Source: G965218495 sp965262785
GTDB lineage: Bacteria > Bacteroidota > Rhodothermia > Rhodothermales > Bin80
Assembly (NCBI GenBank): GCA_965262785.1
Contig: OZ253559.1
Coordinates: 3,100,001 to 3,164,000 of the forward strand
Length of the DNA stretch: 64,000 nucleotides
Reading direction: 5' to 3'
The translations under genes and the position numbers were made by a program. This document shows, one piece after another, positions 35,340-45,056 of this stretch. Within the stretch, counting starts at the first letter, position 1, and each line of letters starts with the position of its first letter. Under the pieces are notes generated by a model that was given only the letters and a program-made list of their open reading frames with translations, made no database searches and had not been told where the DNA came from.

Positions 35340-37622
35340 TTACTCAGCGTCACGGACCTCGTATCCCAGCTCGTATCCCAGTGTGGCCAGCGCCAATCGT
35401 TCCAGCCCGCGCCACATGATCTGGTGACCGGGCGGCCCGTCGCGAGTGCGATTCTGGTACCCCCCGAGTACCGCCAGCAGCAGGATGGCCTCTTGCAGCG
35501 TGCCGGGCCGAGGCAGCTTCACACGGCTGGCATAGCTCGTCAAAAAACGAAGCTCCAACTCCGTGAAGAAGACCTCCGAGTCCAACTCTGGCACGGTTCG
35601 CCCCAATAGCGTCAGCACCATCAGGCGCCAGGCAATAACGCAGTAGATCGCGATCGCCCGCTCCAGACGCAGCGCCGTGCGCAGCGCCAGACGCTCCACC
35701 TTGCAGCCGCTCTTAAGCACCCGGAAGAAGTCCTCAACGCGCCACCGCTTCACGTAGTGGTCCAGCACCTGCAGGGCCTCCTCCAGCGTGTGCACCGCCA
35801 CACTGGTAAGCAGATACCATTCTATGGCCTCTTCGCCTTCCGGCGGGGCCTGCTCCCGGATGTGAACCCCGTACATCGTCACCGGATCTGCCTCCTGGGT
35901 CGTGGCCGGCAGCGTCACCCGGTGGAACCGCACCTCGGCGTCCGCTATGCGATAGCTGCGCCCGGGGCGTGCGGGCTTGCCCCGTGACTTCGGGCGTGCG
36001 GTGACTTTCTTGATCTCGATCCGCACGCTGCCGGCCGCCGGGCCGCCCGCGAGGGTCTCAAACAGTTTCCTGCCGTTGGCCAGCCGGCGATCTATCCGCG
36101 CCCTGACCAGCATCTCCACGCGGCCCTGACGACGCTGGGCGTCAAAGAGCGCAAAACTGTCGCCCTCCCGGTCCATAACGCAGATCACGCGAATCTTGCG
36201 GGAGATCTGATCGGCCGCCGCACAGATGTCCAGGTAGGCGTCCAGCCATCGTTGGGCCTTCGGCTTCAGGGGACCGTGCGAAGGATCCCGGTAGCTGCAG
36301 CGCAACACGCCCAGCGGCAGACCATCGGAGGTGGTCGCCAGCGTCGCATGTACATGCATCCCACGCGTTTGCGCCGTGGTCTGGTTGCGGCCGGTGACCT
36401 GCAGATCCGTGCAGGCCGGACGCGTGGCATAGCGCAGCCGGCTGCCATCCTGGATGCAGAGCACCACCTTCTGGCTGCGCATGCGCTCGATCGTGCGCGC
36501 ACGATGCGGCGCCAATATGTTTTCCGGAGTGACCTTGGACGCCGGGTCGCTCTCCAGCAACCGGTAATGCGCCTTGACCGCCGCACGATCGTAGTCCGTA
36601 TTGCCCGTAATGGACTGGCCCATCACCGAAGCCAGCATCGACGCACTCCGTACCAGGCGCGTGGAGCGCAGCCGATTGCCCAGTGGAGCGTCCCCGAACT
36701 CGGCTTCCGCCCATTGGTCACGGTCCAACGCCTCGTGGGGTGCTCTCACAGGATGGAGCTCCACCGCCGGCACGCCGAGTGCCTGGCGCCACCCGCGGTC
36801 CAGTTCGTACACATACAGCGCCTTGGGCGGCTCGGGTTCATCGTCGGACTGTCGTTTGCCGCCGGCAGTATAACCAATGTGCAGAAAGTTTGCCGCCTGG
36901 AAGCATGTACCCTTCCAGTTCGGATCCACATAGGTCTCCACCACCCAAGGGCGGTACCTGTAACGCTCTTCAAAATCATCGGGCAGCTGCCTGAGCGCAA
37001 GGCCCAGGACATGGCTCGCCAGGTGCGTGCAGGGTCCCCGGATCAAAAAGCGGCTCAAACACACCACATGATGCAGGTGGGCCTGGCGCTGCGCATCGCT
37101 CCAGGCCATCCATCGCTCCCGTGCGGCCAGACGCAGGGCCGAGGCCGAAAAGCCCAGCACGCCCAGATAGCCCTGCGCGCTATGCACCAGGTAGCGCACC
37201 TGCGCGCCGAAGAACGTCGTCGTGCCCCGCGGATGTTCCTGGTCCAATAGGGTGTTCCATACGGCGCGCTGGTCGTCGTCCGTGACCACGATCAGCGACA
37301 GGTCATCCACTTCGCGGACGGAGCGAGGAAGGGCACTCGGCATGGGCACGCCCTCCTTCAGCAGCCGGGGGGACGCGCCGGCAGCGTGGTCGTTCATCGG
37401 CGCCGGCAGTGCTATACAGCCGCGGTCGGACAGCTTCGAGAGCGCCTTGGCGCAACTGGCTACTTGCGACTGCCCGCGTGCGTCGAAAAAATCGAATGCC
37501 GCACACACACGCCGGGCGATGGCGGCACGGTTCTTCAGACCCTCATCAGCCAAGATGCCGTCCAGACGCGCCTGGGATTGCGCCTCGCTCAGCGTACGAA
37601 GAATCTGGTTCTGCTGGAACAT
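35340..37622 (-). CDS. DruA-like (DUF4338) domain fused to IS4-family (Tn5-like) transposase
   Basis: A 760-residue protein. Residues about 75-290 match the DUF4338/DruA pattern: QRAVWNTLLDQEHPRG, VRYLVHSAQGYLGVLGFSAS, RERWMAWSDAQR, VCLSRFLIRGPCTHLASHVLGLAL, WVVETYVDPNWKGTCFQAANF and a glycine-rich end. Residues about 300-750 are an IS4/Tn5-type transposase: GNRLRSTRLVRSA, ILAPHRARTIERM, first Asp in CIQDGSRLRYA, second in VMDREGDSFALFD, and the Y-x2-R-x3-E-x6-K signature in YVKRWRVEDFFRVLKSGCKVE. Fusion of these two parts means the DruA-like part probably serves transposition (DNA binding or target choice). DruA is otherwise known as a component of the Druantia anti-phage system; no other Druantia gene is here. 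Confidence 0.88.
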   Translation of the reverse strand: MFQQNQILRTLSEAQSQARLDGILADEGLKNRAAIARRVCAAFDFFDARGQSQVASCAKALSKLSDRGCIALPAPMNDHAAGASPRLLKEGVPMPSALPRSVREVDDLSLIVVTDDDQRAVWNTLLDQEHPRGTTTFFGAQVRYLVHSAQGYLGVLGFSASALRLAARERWMAWSDAQRQAHLHHVVCLSRFLIRGPCTHLASHVLGLALRQLPDDFEERYRYRPWVVETYVDPNWKGTCFQAANFLHIGYTAGGKRQSDDEPEPPKALYVYELDRGWRQALGVPAVELHPVRAPHEALDRDQWAEAEFGDAPLGNRLRSTRLVRSASMLASVMGQSITGNTDYDRAAVKAHYRLLESDPASKVTPENILAPHRARTIERMRSQKVVLCIQDGSRLRYATRPACTDLQVTGRNQTTAQTRGMHVHATLATTSDGLPLGVLRCSYRDPSHGPLKPKAQRWLDAYLDICAAADQISRKIRVICVMDREGDSFALFDAQRRQGRVEMLVRARIDRRLANGRKLFETLAGGPAAGSVRIEIKKVTARPKSRGKPARPGRSYRIADAEVRFHRVTLPATTQEADPVTMYGVHIREQAPPEGEEAIEWYLLTSVAVHTLEEALQVLDHYVKRWRVEDFFRVLKSGCKVERLALRTALRLERAIAIYCVIAWRLMVLTLLGRTVPELDSEVFFTELELRFLTSYASRVKLPRPGTLQEAILLLAVLGGYQNRTRDGPPGHQIMWRGLERLALATLGYELGYEVRDAE

Positions 37623-37683
37623 GCCGCCAATCTATGCGGCATAAATCAGAATGTCAAGGGGAAAACTTGGGTAAACGGCAGGG

Positions 37684-37990
37684 CTAGCTGCAGCACGTCC
37701 GGCAACCCGTCGCGCAGGCTCGTTGGGCTATGAAATAGGCGTAGCCTCGTACCACTAAGGCCCTTTTCCTGCAGGATTTGCAGCGCATCCCCCGGCATGC
37801 CAGATTCCGTGTACTCAGCACCTGCCGCTGCAAGCTCGTCCAGGAAGGACATGTCGGCACATCGCCACGGCAGATCCTGCCCCTGCGCGTCCGGGGACGC
37901 CAGGAGCAGGGCGAGAATACCCATCAGGAATGCAGGCCGTCCACAGCCTTGGTTCATCCAACCAAGTAGCCTTTGCGACATTGCAAGCAC
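37684..37990 (-). pseudogene. GH53 endo-beta-1,4-galactanase, 5' part with signal peptide
   Basis: Starts MLAMSQRLLGWMNQG with a signal peptide (FLMGILALLLASPDAQGQ) and reads GADMSFLDELAAAG-type family 53 sequence (here RCADMSFLDELAAAGAEY), then TRLRLFHSPTSLRDGLPDVLQLA before meeting the IS at 37683. Joining this end to the 3' part with a single CTAG gives DVLQLALRLSGLGLPW in frame, so the two parts are one gene of roughly 470 codons. Confidence 0.88.
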
Positions 37991-39046
37991 TATGCCTAAA
38001 ATGAATCTGGACCCGGGCTAAACGCTTCACTTACCGCAATGGTTTAGCGCATCCGTTACGACAGGGCGCCTCTGAACATATCAGTTTTCTAGCAGCGCGT
38101 ACACTCTACAAAGCGTAACGGCGCTGGGTGATCCGCTACCGTGCTACACGCCAGAAGTAGTAGCGCCCGGCTCGAGCCTATCAGGGTCTGTTGTTCCAAA
38201 GCTATGCGCGACATCCAAGTCATAATCGGGCACCGGCCCACACGGTTCGCGGACATCCCGTGTACATCGATATCGTGACTGGCTCAATCCGCATTGCACC
38301 AAGACGACTACTCAATTGCTATTGTTTATGTAGCCAGTTTTCCACGCTCACCCGGCAACGCATTCGGCCTTCCAGTCTCGCTGCTGCAGGAACATGCCGA
38401 GGTGGCTCAAGCCGCGCCAACGGGCGCCACCCGATGCGACAACCGTGCAAGTCCGACGTCTCATAGGCGACATTGGACAACTTACTCTTGACCACCTCTA
38501 GTCGTCCCACGAAGTCCGACCTTCCTTGTTGGTACTACCTCTCGTGCCGTTCTTGCCGCGATCGTTCCTGGCCGCAGGTCTCGCTTAAGTACGCCCGAAT
38601 CTAGTGATTCTACAGCAGGTCTAATGTCCTCGCGGACCGTAGCCTGCCCCCCTAATAATGCCGTTTGTGCTCCAAATTGCATTTAGACGCAGTGAAACAC
38701 CACTGCGGGTAATTCCCACCATGGGGTTGAGGCCCGGAACTGGGCCCCGGTTCTCTTCGATGGCAATGGCTTCTGCCACACTTGTGTTGCGCTTCTGTAC
38801 CCGAGTACGGCCCATCGGGCACAGGCCTTGGGTGTGACAGGCCCGGGATTGTGTAAACAGTGAGTCTTGTGCCCGCCATTCGGAGTACTTCCTAGGGCGT
38901 GCTCCGATTGTACCTAGTCCCTAGTAGAAGGCATGGATCACCCAGTGGGCCGAGTCAGCACCCATAGCAGCACCACCCGCTGTCCACTGCCCGCCCATGC
39001 AGAAGGTAGCGGAGTCTCACCTGGCCGGGCTCTTTGGGCAAAAGGC
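37991..39046. other. Noncoding stretch between GH53 and the large secreted protein
   Basis: About 1.05 kb with divergent genes on either side, so it holds two promoters. No credible gene, tRNA or known RNA is seen. A short minus-strand frame at 38621-38815 has a protein-like composition but no recognisable family. Confidence 0.5.
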
Positions 39047-42000
39047 ATGACAACAGTGCAACTTTCTCAAGCAGCACTGGCGCTAACGACCGTGCTGCTC
39101 CTGGTGATTGGAACGGGGTCAGCAGAGGCGCAAACGGTCGGGACCTGCACCTCGCCCCTGGGTGAAGCCTACCTGGACATCGGCAACGTCCGAGCGCGCC
39201 TTTTCAACAACGGGGGTCTGTTTTGGCGCGGATCACCGTCGGTCTATGAGGTACCCAAAGGAGGCGGCGCAAGTGCGATTTTCAATTCCGTCCTCTGGAT
39301 CGGCGGTCTGGTCAGTGGGGAGCTGCGAGTGACGGCTGCCCGGTATGGGCGCTACCAGTTTTGGTCCGGCCCGCTGGATGGCGACGGCAACCCGCCCGTT
39401 GACTGCTCGGTGTACGACCGGCTGTACAAGGTCAGCCGGTCAGATATAGACTACTATGAGGCCACGGGCACTGCTGCGTCTGACTTGCGGGAATGGCCGA
39501 CGGGCCTCGGAGCACCCACCTATGCGGCGCCGGGCAACGGACTGGACGACGATTCGGATGGCGAAGTCGACGAAGCGGGCGGCGAGGTCATCGCCCTGCT
39601 CGATGAGCCCTTGGCTGAACGTAAAGACCGCGTTATCGATCTGGTGGCCGGTGAGCGTCCAGCAATCCTGGGCGACCAGTCGATCTGGTGGGTGATGAAT
39701 GACCGTGGAAACGAGCACCTCGCCTATGGTTCAGATACTCCACCTATCGGGCTCGAGGTGCATGCAATGGCATTCGCATTTGGTGTGCCAGGCCCCATTG
39801 CCGATGCCACGTTCTACAAATATGACTTGTTTTACAATGGCAAAGATTCTCTTACGGATACATACGTGGGGCTCTTCAGTGATCCAGACCTGGGTAACTT
39901 TCAGGATGACTGGGTAGGGTCAGACACCGTGCGTGGCATCGGTTTTGTGTGGAATTCTGACAACTACGACGAAGGGAGTCGTGGATACGGCACTCCCGCA
40001 CCCGCGGCTGGTTACGACTTCTTCCAGGGCCCAATAGTGCCGAGCATCGGTGACACCGCGCATGTAAGCGGCGTTCCGGTGCCGGACTTCAAAAACCTGA
40101 AGATGGCCCACTTTATGTATTACAACGGCGGAGGATGCGTTACTTGCGACCCGTCTAGTGGCGAGGACTACTACAACTATATGCGGGGACGCTGGAGGGA
40201 TGGTAAACGCGCAACAGAAGGTGGGAATGGCCGGGACTGGTCTGATATCCCCATAACGTCCATGTTTCCGGGAGAAGTGGGCGAAAGTGACGAAGAGTGT
40301 CAGTACTGGTCAGAATGCAACGCTGATGATGCGGGCACGGACATCACCGCAGCTGACCGCCGCTTCGTGCTGTCAACGGGCCCCTTCACCATCAACCCAG
40401 AGGAGCCCCAGCAGATCATTTTTGGCATCGTCTTCGCGCGGGGCGAAAACAACTTCAACTCCGTGACCCGGATGAAGCAGGCGGACGACCTGGCGCAGGC
40501 GTTCATTGATGCCAACTTTATGGCTCCTGCGCCGCCGGCCGCTCCAGACCTGGCTGCCACCCCCGCAGACCAGTCCGTGATCCTGGAGTGGAAGAATGCC
40601 GCCGGCTCAAACAACTACCTGGAGTCCTACAGCGTGGTGGGCCCCTTCACTCCGGATGACGACAACGACTACCTCTTCGAAGGGTATGATGTCATTCAGT
40701 ATGACCATGCCGAAGACTTTGTTGGTCGCACGATCGCGACCTACGACGTGCGTAACGGCATCACTCGCGTGGTCGATGGGCTTGCCGGTCAGCCGCAGGA
40801 AGTCACCGCCACCGGCAGCGATAGCGGCGTAGCAACTTCGCATACGGTGACCGGCCTGACGAACTACACTACGTACCGCTTTGGCGTGCAGGCCTACGCC
40901 TACAATGCGCCGTCATCTCCCAAGGTCTACCGCGGTCCCATTGCGCGCGTTGAAGTCATCCCGACCAGGCCCACCCAGGACGTGTCGGACGCGGCGCTGG
41001 CGCTGGCGCAGGATCACGGCGCGCCGGACTTCGTGGCGGAAGCAGACGCTGTGGGCGATGGGGAAGTCTTCGCGCATGTCACCAACCCGATCACCCTGGT
41101 GGATGCCAACTACGCGGTCGAGTTCTTTGCGCAGGACTTTGGGAAGCAGCCCAATAGTACCACTGCGGAAGAGGATGACACGCTGGATCCCTTGCGCCCG
41201 TCCGTGCTGTCCCGGATGGGCAGCAGTGCCATGACGGGTGTCACGTACAACATCCTTCGGGGCGGCGAGGTGCTGTTTGACGGCTCTGTGTTGGAGTTCC
41301 CTGCGCCCTTGCGCCGGGGCGTGTTTGCCGGGGACGGTCTCACCTTTGATGTGCTGGGGCCTCCGCCGGGCTTCAAGGACTTTCACGTCACGGCCAACGC
41401 GGCCGGGCCGCTCGACCCCCCGGACTACGCCGGCTGGGGCTGGGCCGGCTTCCCGGACCCGCGTGGCCTGGTGGTGGGGCTACGCACCTATCAGCAGGTC
41501 AGCGGCGCGGTCTGGGGATTCCACGCGGGAGGCGCCGCGCAGCCCTTCGGACCGATCGAAGAGGGCTCCTCGTTCCTGGCGCGGGCCCTGCGCGGTGGCA
41601 CCCTGCTGCCCTACCTGGGGTCCTACGACTATGAGCAGCGCTTCACGCAGGAGTGTGCAGACCAGATCGATGGCACCCTTGATGTGGAACACGACTGCCT
41701 GGCCATCCGGTGGTACGGCGATGATGCGCTGATCGAGGTGCCCTTCACCCTTTGGAGGGTCGGCATCGACACGCCCGAGGATCGCAGCGACGACCTGCAG
41801 ATGGTTCCCTTTCTCTGCGACAGTGAGACGTGCGGGGGTGGCACGGAGCATGGCGTATACGACATCGGGGGAGATCATCCGGCCTCGGGTGCGGACAACG
41901 ATCCGTATACCGACTGGATCTACTGGAACCTGCCGGCGGACACGCGTCCCGGCTCAGCGGGCTACCGGGCGTTCTTCCGGGGGAACGACCAGGCCACTAC

Positions 42001-42514
42001 TGTGCAGGTGCTGGCCCGCACGGTGCTGGTGGCCTGGAACGAGGGCACGGCGCCGCCCTACGAGCGGCCCTTGCCTGAGAGCGGGACGGTGCTTCGCATC
42101 ATCAGCAACAAGCAGAACCAGCCGGGGGACCGGTACCTGCTCTCCACGCATGGCTATGGCGCGGTGCAGCCTGAAGGAGAAAGGGCCCGGGCGCGCCTGA
42201 AGGACATCGGCATCGTGCCGAACCCCTACAAGGGCGCCTCCAACTATGAGGTGAGCCAGCTGACCAGCGAGGTGCGGTTCACCAACCTGCCTGACGTGGC
42301 CACGATCCGGATCTTTACGCTCAACGGGACGCTGATCAAGACGATCGAGAAGCGGTCTCCCGGGGTGGCGACGATCTCGTGGAACCTGGTCACGGACTAC
42401 AACCTGGCGATCGCCAGTGGGCTGTACCTGGTGCACGTCACCGCGCCGGAGGTCGGCTCCACCGTGCTGAAGTTTGCTGTCATCAAAAAGCGCATCCAGC
42501 TGAACACGTTCTAG
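39047..42514 (+). CDS. Large secreted protein with fibronectin-like part and T9SS-type sorting domain
   Basis: About 1155 residues from the ATG at 39047, which directly precedes a signal peptide (ALALTTVLLLVIGTGSAEAQ); the open frame extends further upstream but without a signal. The first 500 residues are aromatic- and Asp-rich, with a probable calcium-binding stretch NGLDDDSDGEVDE. A fibronectin type III-like segment follows near residues 520-650 (PPAAPDLAATPADQSVILEW ... YTTYRFGVQAYAYN). The C terminus (from about 1065) has IGIVPNPYKGAS and FTNLPDVATIRIFTLNGTLIKTIEK, a PNP-type sorting domain. I know homologues only as hypothetical T9SS cargo proteins. Probably surface exposed; function unknown. 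Confidence 0.85.
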   Translation: MTTVQLSQAALALTTVLLLVIGTGSAEAQTVGTCTSPLGEAYLDIGNVRARLFNNGGLFWRGSPSVYEVPKGGGASAIFNSVLWIGGLVSGELRVTAARYGRYQFWSGPLDGDGNPPVDCSVYDRLYKVSRSDIDYYEATGTAASDLREWPTGLGAPTYAAPGNGLDDDSDGEVDEAGGEVIALLDEPLAERKDRVIDLVAGERPAILGDQSIWWVMNDRGNEHLAYGSDTPPIGLEVHAMAFAFGVPGPIADATFYKYDLFYNGKDSLTDTYVGLFSDPDLGNFQDDWVGSDTVRGIGFVWNSDNYDEGSRGYGTPAPAAGYDFFQGPIVPSIGDTAHVSGVPVPDFKNLKMAHFMYYNGGGCVTCDPSSGEDYYNYMRGRWRDGKRATEGGNGRDWSDIPITSMFPGEVGESDEECQYWSECNADDAGTDITAADRRFVLSTGPFTINPEEPQQIIFGIVFARGENNFNSVTRMKQADDLAQAFIDANFMAPAPPAAPDLAATPADQSVILEWKNAAGSNNYLESYSVVGPFTPDDDNDYLFEGYDVIQYDHAEDFVGRTIATYDVRNGITRVVDGLAGQPQEVTATGSDSGVATSHTVTGLTNYTTYRFGVQAYAYNAPSSPKVYRGPIARVEVIPTRPTQDVSDAALALAQDHGAPDFVAEADAVGDGEVFAHVTNPITLVDANYAVEFFAQDFGKQPNSTTAEEDDTLDPLRPSVLSRMGSSAMTGVTYNILRGGEVLFDGSVLEFPAPLRRGVFAGDGLTFDVLGPPPGFKDFHVTANAAGPLDPPDYAGWGWAGFPDPRGLVVGLRTYQQVSGAVWGFHAGGAAQPFGPIEEGSSFLARALRGGTLLPYLGSYDYEQRFTQECADQIDGTLDVEHDCLAIRWYGDDALIEVPFTLWRVGIDTPEDRSDDLQMVPFLCDSETCGGGTEHGVYDIGGDHPASGADNDPYTDWIYWNLPADTRPGSAGYRAFFRGNDQATTVQVLARTVLVAWNEGTAPPYERPLPESGTVLRIISNKQNQPGDRYLLSTHGYGAVQPEGERARARLKDIGIVPNPYKGASNYEVSQLTSEVRFTNLPDVATIRIFTLNGTLIKTIEKRSPGVATISWNLVTDYNLAIASGLYLVHVTAPEVGSTVLKFAVIKKRIQLNTF

Positions 42515-43064
42515 CGGGAGGGCACTGCCAGTGGCGTGACGTGCACGATGCCACTCATGCGCGGTGCATATCTCATTTTGCGAGCCTCGAGGCATATTGC
42601 AGGGCTTTAAGCTCAATTGAGTCCAGTTCTTACGGCGGACTTGGGTATGAGCGAGGGCTTGGAGTTTCTCATATTTGTTGCGGCGAAAACTCCTAGCGGC
42701 GGGAGGGCTCTGTACGCACGTCGTGCCCAATCGTACTAAGTGCCAGCGACCAAATACGCGCCCCAAAGGCGATCAAGAGCGTGGCAATAGTCGTCCACTT
42801 CAGATAGTCAGCGCGCCAAGGCACCGAAATACCCTATTGCCTTCCCCAGTAAATCCAAAACAGGCGTCTTTGCGCCCAGAAACACTACTAGGCACTTTAG
42901 CCCTAATCGTGAGGTAGAACACACTGACTCAACCGCATCGCACCTGCTCACCGGCTACGACCGTTACACCAATGCTTTTTAATTGGATTGGCCTGACCCA
43001 CGATTCAACTACGGCCAAGCGGCGATGCTACGACAATCAAATTTAGGTATCCTAGCGTAGTAAC
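42515..43064. other. Noncoding stretch before the ABC-F gene
   Basis: About 550 bases. No credible frame or RNA gene. It carries the promoter of the ABC-F/FG-GAP unit; no SD-like sequence precedes the GTG start at 43065. Confidence 0.5.
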
Positions 43065-45056
43065 GTGATTCAGCTGCACGGGATTTCTGTGGCGCTCGGC
43101 GGCCAGCCAGTCCTGGACAACCTCTCCTGGACTATTAAGCCAAGGCGCCGCATTGGCCTAGTCGGCGCAAACGGAGCGGGCAAAACCACACTCTTGCGCC
43201 TGCTCTCCGGACGGCTCGAAGCCGACGAGGGGAAGATCTCGGCCACGGGCATTACTGGCTACCTGGCACAGGACACGCAGGAGCACGCCTCGGAGCGGAC
43301 CGTGATAGAAGAGGCCCTGACCGCATTCAAAGAGTTGGATGCGCTTCTCGAAAAAGAAGCAGCACTCACGCGCGAGCTTGAAACATTTGCTTATCCGCCA
43401 GCCAAGCTGCTAAGTGCGCTTGACCGCATTCACATCGCGTTGTCTGTCCACGACGCGCACATGGTGCGTCCTCGCACGGAAGCCGTACTCCTCGGGCTCG
43501 GGTTTGAAACGTCAGACTTTGATCGCCCACTCGATTCCCTCTCCGGGGGATTCCGCATGCGTGTGGTCTTGGCCCAGATGTTGCTGCGTAAGCCGGATGT
43601 ATTGCTTCTTGATGAACCCACCAATCACCTCGATATCGTCAGCATCGACTGGCTGGAGAATTACCTTAAAGCGTACCCCGGAACGGTAGTACTTGTCTCG
43701 CATGACCGCTACTTCCTAAATCGTATGGTCACTTCTATTGCACATCTGCGCATGGGCCGAATTACCGAGTACGCCGGCAACTACGACTACTTTCTGGCCG
43801 AACGCGCCAGGCGACGGGTACTGGAATTGGCGGCTTATAACAACCAACAGCGCGAAATCGCGCAGGCAGAGCGATTCATTGAGCGCTTTCGCTACAAAAA
43901 TACCAAAGCGCGACAGGTACAAAGCCGCATCAAGCACCTGGAAAAGACAGAACGGCTCCATCCGCCAGACTCGGAAGAGGCGCAGATCAGGTTCCGGTTT
44001 CCCGTGCCGCGCCAGCCGGGGCGTATCGTGATGGACATCTCAAGCTTCTCCAAACGCTATCACACGCCCGAGGGCGCTACGATTCCAGTATTTGCGAATG
44101 CCGGGCCCATCAGAATAGAGCGAGGCGACAAGATCGCACTGATCGGCAAAAATGGTGCCGGAAAGTCTACGCTTGCCCGCATCCTTAACGGCACGGAGGA
44201 CTTTGAAGGTACACGCAAAATTGGGTACAACGTAGTCGCCGGTTTTTTTGCACAGCACCAGGCGGAAACACTTTCTATACACCATACCGTGCTGCAGTCA
44301 CTGCAAGAAGTGGCGTGCCACCAATCCGAAGGGCAGCTTAGGACACTCCTCGGCGCCTTCCTCCTTTCGGGCGACGACGTGTTCAAGTTAGTTCAGGTGC
44401 TTTCTGGTGGCGAAAAGAGTCGCCTCGCTCTGGCGCGTACGTTGGTATTAGGCACCAACTTTCTAATTCTGGATGAGCCGACCAACCACCTCGATATCCA
44501 GTCCATACAGGTGCTGGTCGAAGCCCTGAAGCAGTATAAGGGCTCGTTTGTGGTCGTAAGTCACGACAGGCACTTCCTGGATCAGGTCGCAAACACCGTG
44601 TGGCACGCCCAAGCCGGTGGGGTCCGCATTTACAGCGGGACTTATTCCGAATACAAGTGGCACCTTTCCTTCGGCACAGGTAGCCAGGACCAGCGTCCAG
44701 ATACAGCTCCCGGGCCCACGAATCGGGTTCCCAAGAAGAAAAGTACGCGCTCCGGTGGCCCCAAAACCAGGGAACAGAAGCGTCGTGAAGCAGAAGCACG
44801 CAACCACGCATTCCGCGCAGGGCAAGCAAGCGCAGAAGAGTTCTCTTCGAGTCAACTCCAAGCGCGGGTTGCGCGCACCGAGGACGCCATCAAGGCGCTT
44901 GAGGAGCGCCGTGCAGTCGTTGAAGCGCTCCTTTGCGACTCAGCCCTCTACAGCAATCCCGCTCGTGTGGCGGAGGCCAGTGCCGAGTATGCCAAGGTGC
45001 AGGCCGAATTGGAATCCCTGTATGCACGCTGGGAATCTCTTGCAGTAAAGGCATGA
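43065..45056 (+). CDS. ABC-F family ATPase (ribosome-associated type)
   Basis: A 663-residue cytoplasmic protein with two ATPase domains and no membrane part. Domain 1: Walker A GANGAGKTT (residues about 34-42), signature LSGGFRMR, Walker B VLLLDEPTNHLD. The long P-site linker (about 240-310) includes RRRVLELAAYNNQQREIAQAERFIERFRYKNTKARQVQSRIKHLEK. Domain 2: GKNGAGKST, LSGGEKSRLALA, LILDEPTNHLDIQS. The C-terminal arm is a coiled coil rich in Lys, Arg and Glu. ABC-F proteins act on the ribosomal E site in translation quality control or drug resistance; which subclass this is cannot be told here. The start is a GTG. The stop overlaps the next start (ATGA). Confidence 0.93.
   Translation: MIQLHGISVALGGQPVLDNLSWTIKPRRRIGLVGANGAGKTTLLRLLSGRLEADEGKISATGITGYLAQDTQEHASERTVIEEALTAFKELDALLEKEAALTRELETFAYPPAKLLSALDRIHIALSVHDAHMVRPRTEAVLLGLGFETSDFDRPLDSLSGGFRMRVVLAQMLLRKPDVLLLDEPTNHLDIVSIDWLENYLKAYPGTVVLVSHDRYFLNRMVTSIAHLRMGRITEYAGNYDYFLAERARRRVLELAAYNNQQREIAQAERFIERFRYKNTKARQVQSRIKHLEKTERLHPPDSEEAQIRFRFPVPRQPGRIVMDISSFSKRYHTPEGATIPVFANAGPIRIERGDKIALIGKNGAGKSTLARILNGTEDFEGTRKIGYNVVAGFFAQHQAETLSIHHTVLQSLQEVACHQSEGQLRTLLGAFLLSGDDVFKLVQVLSGGEKSRLALARTLVLGTNFLILDEPTNHLDIQSIQVLVEALKQYKGSFVVVSHDRHFLDQVANTVWHAQAGGVRIYSGTYSEYKWHLSFGTGSQDQRPDTAPGPTNRVPKKKSTRSGGPKTREQKRREAEARNHAFRAGQASAEEFSSSQLQARVARTEDAIKALEERRAVVEALLCDSALYSNPARVAEASAEYAKVQAELESLYARWESLAVKA

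Larger units (their letters stand above)
35055..37683 (-). mobile_element. IS4-type element with DruA-like domain, copy 2 (2629 bp, apparently intact)
   Basis: Bounded by inverted repeats 35055-35074 and 37664-37683 (one mismatch in the left end) with CTAG at both sides. It lies head-to-tail with copy 1 and in the same orientation. The transposase frame is open throughout. Confidence 0.9.

Noticed and set aside
36252..37250. A 332-codon open frame on the plus strand within IS copy 2
   Set aside because: It lies antisense to the transposase, its composition is Arg/His-rich as expected of a shadow frame, and it is broken in copy 1.
32431..37683. A Druantia defence system
   Set aside because: Only a DruA-like domain is present and it is fused to a transposase within a clear IS; no DruE helicase or other Druantia gene is near.
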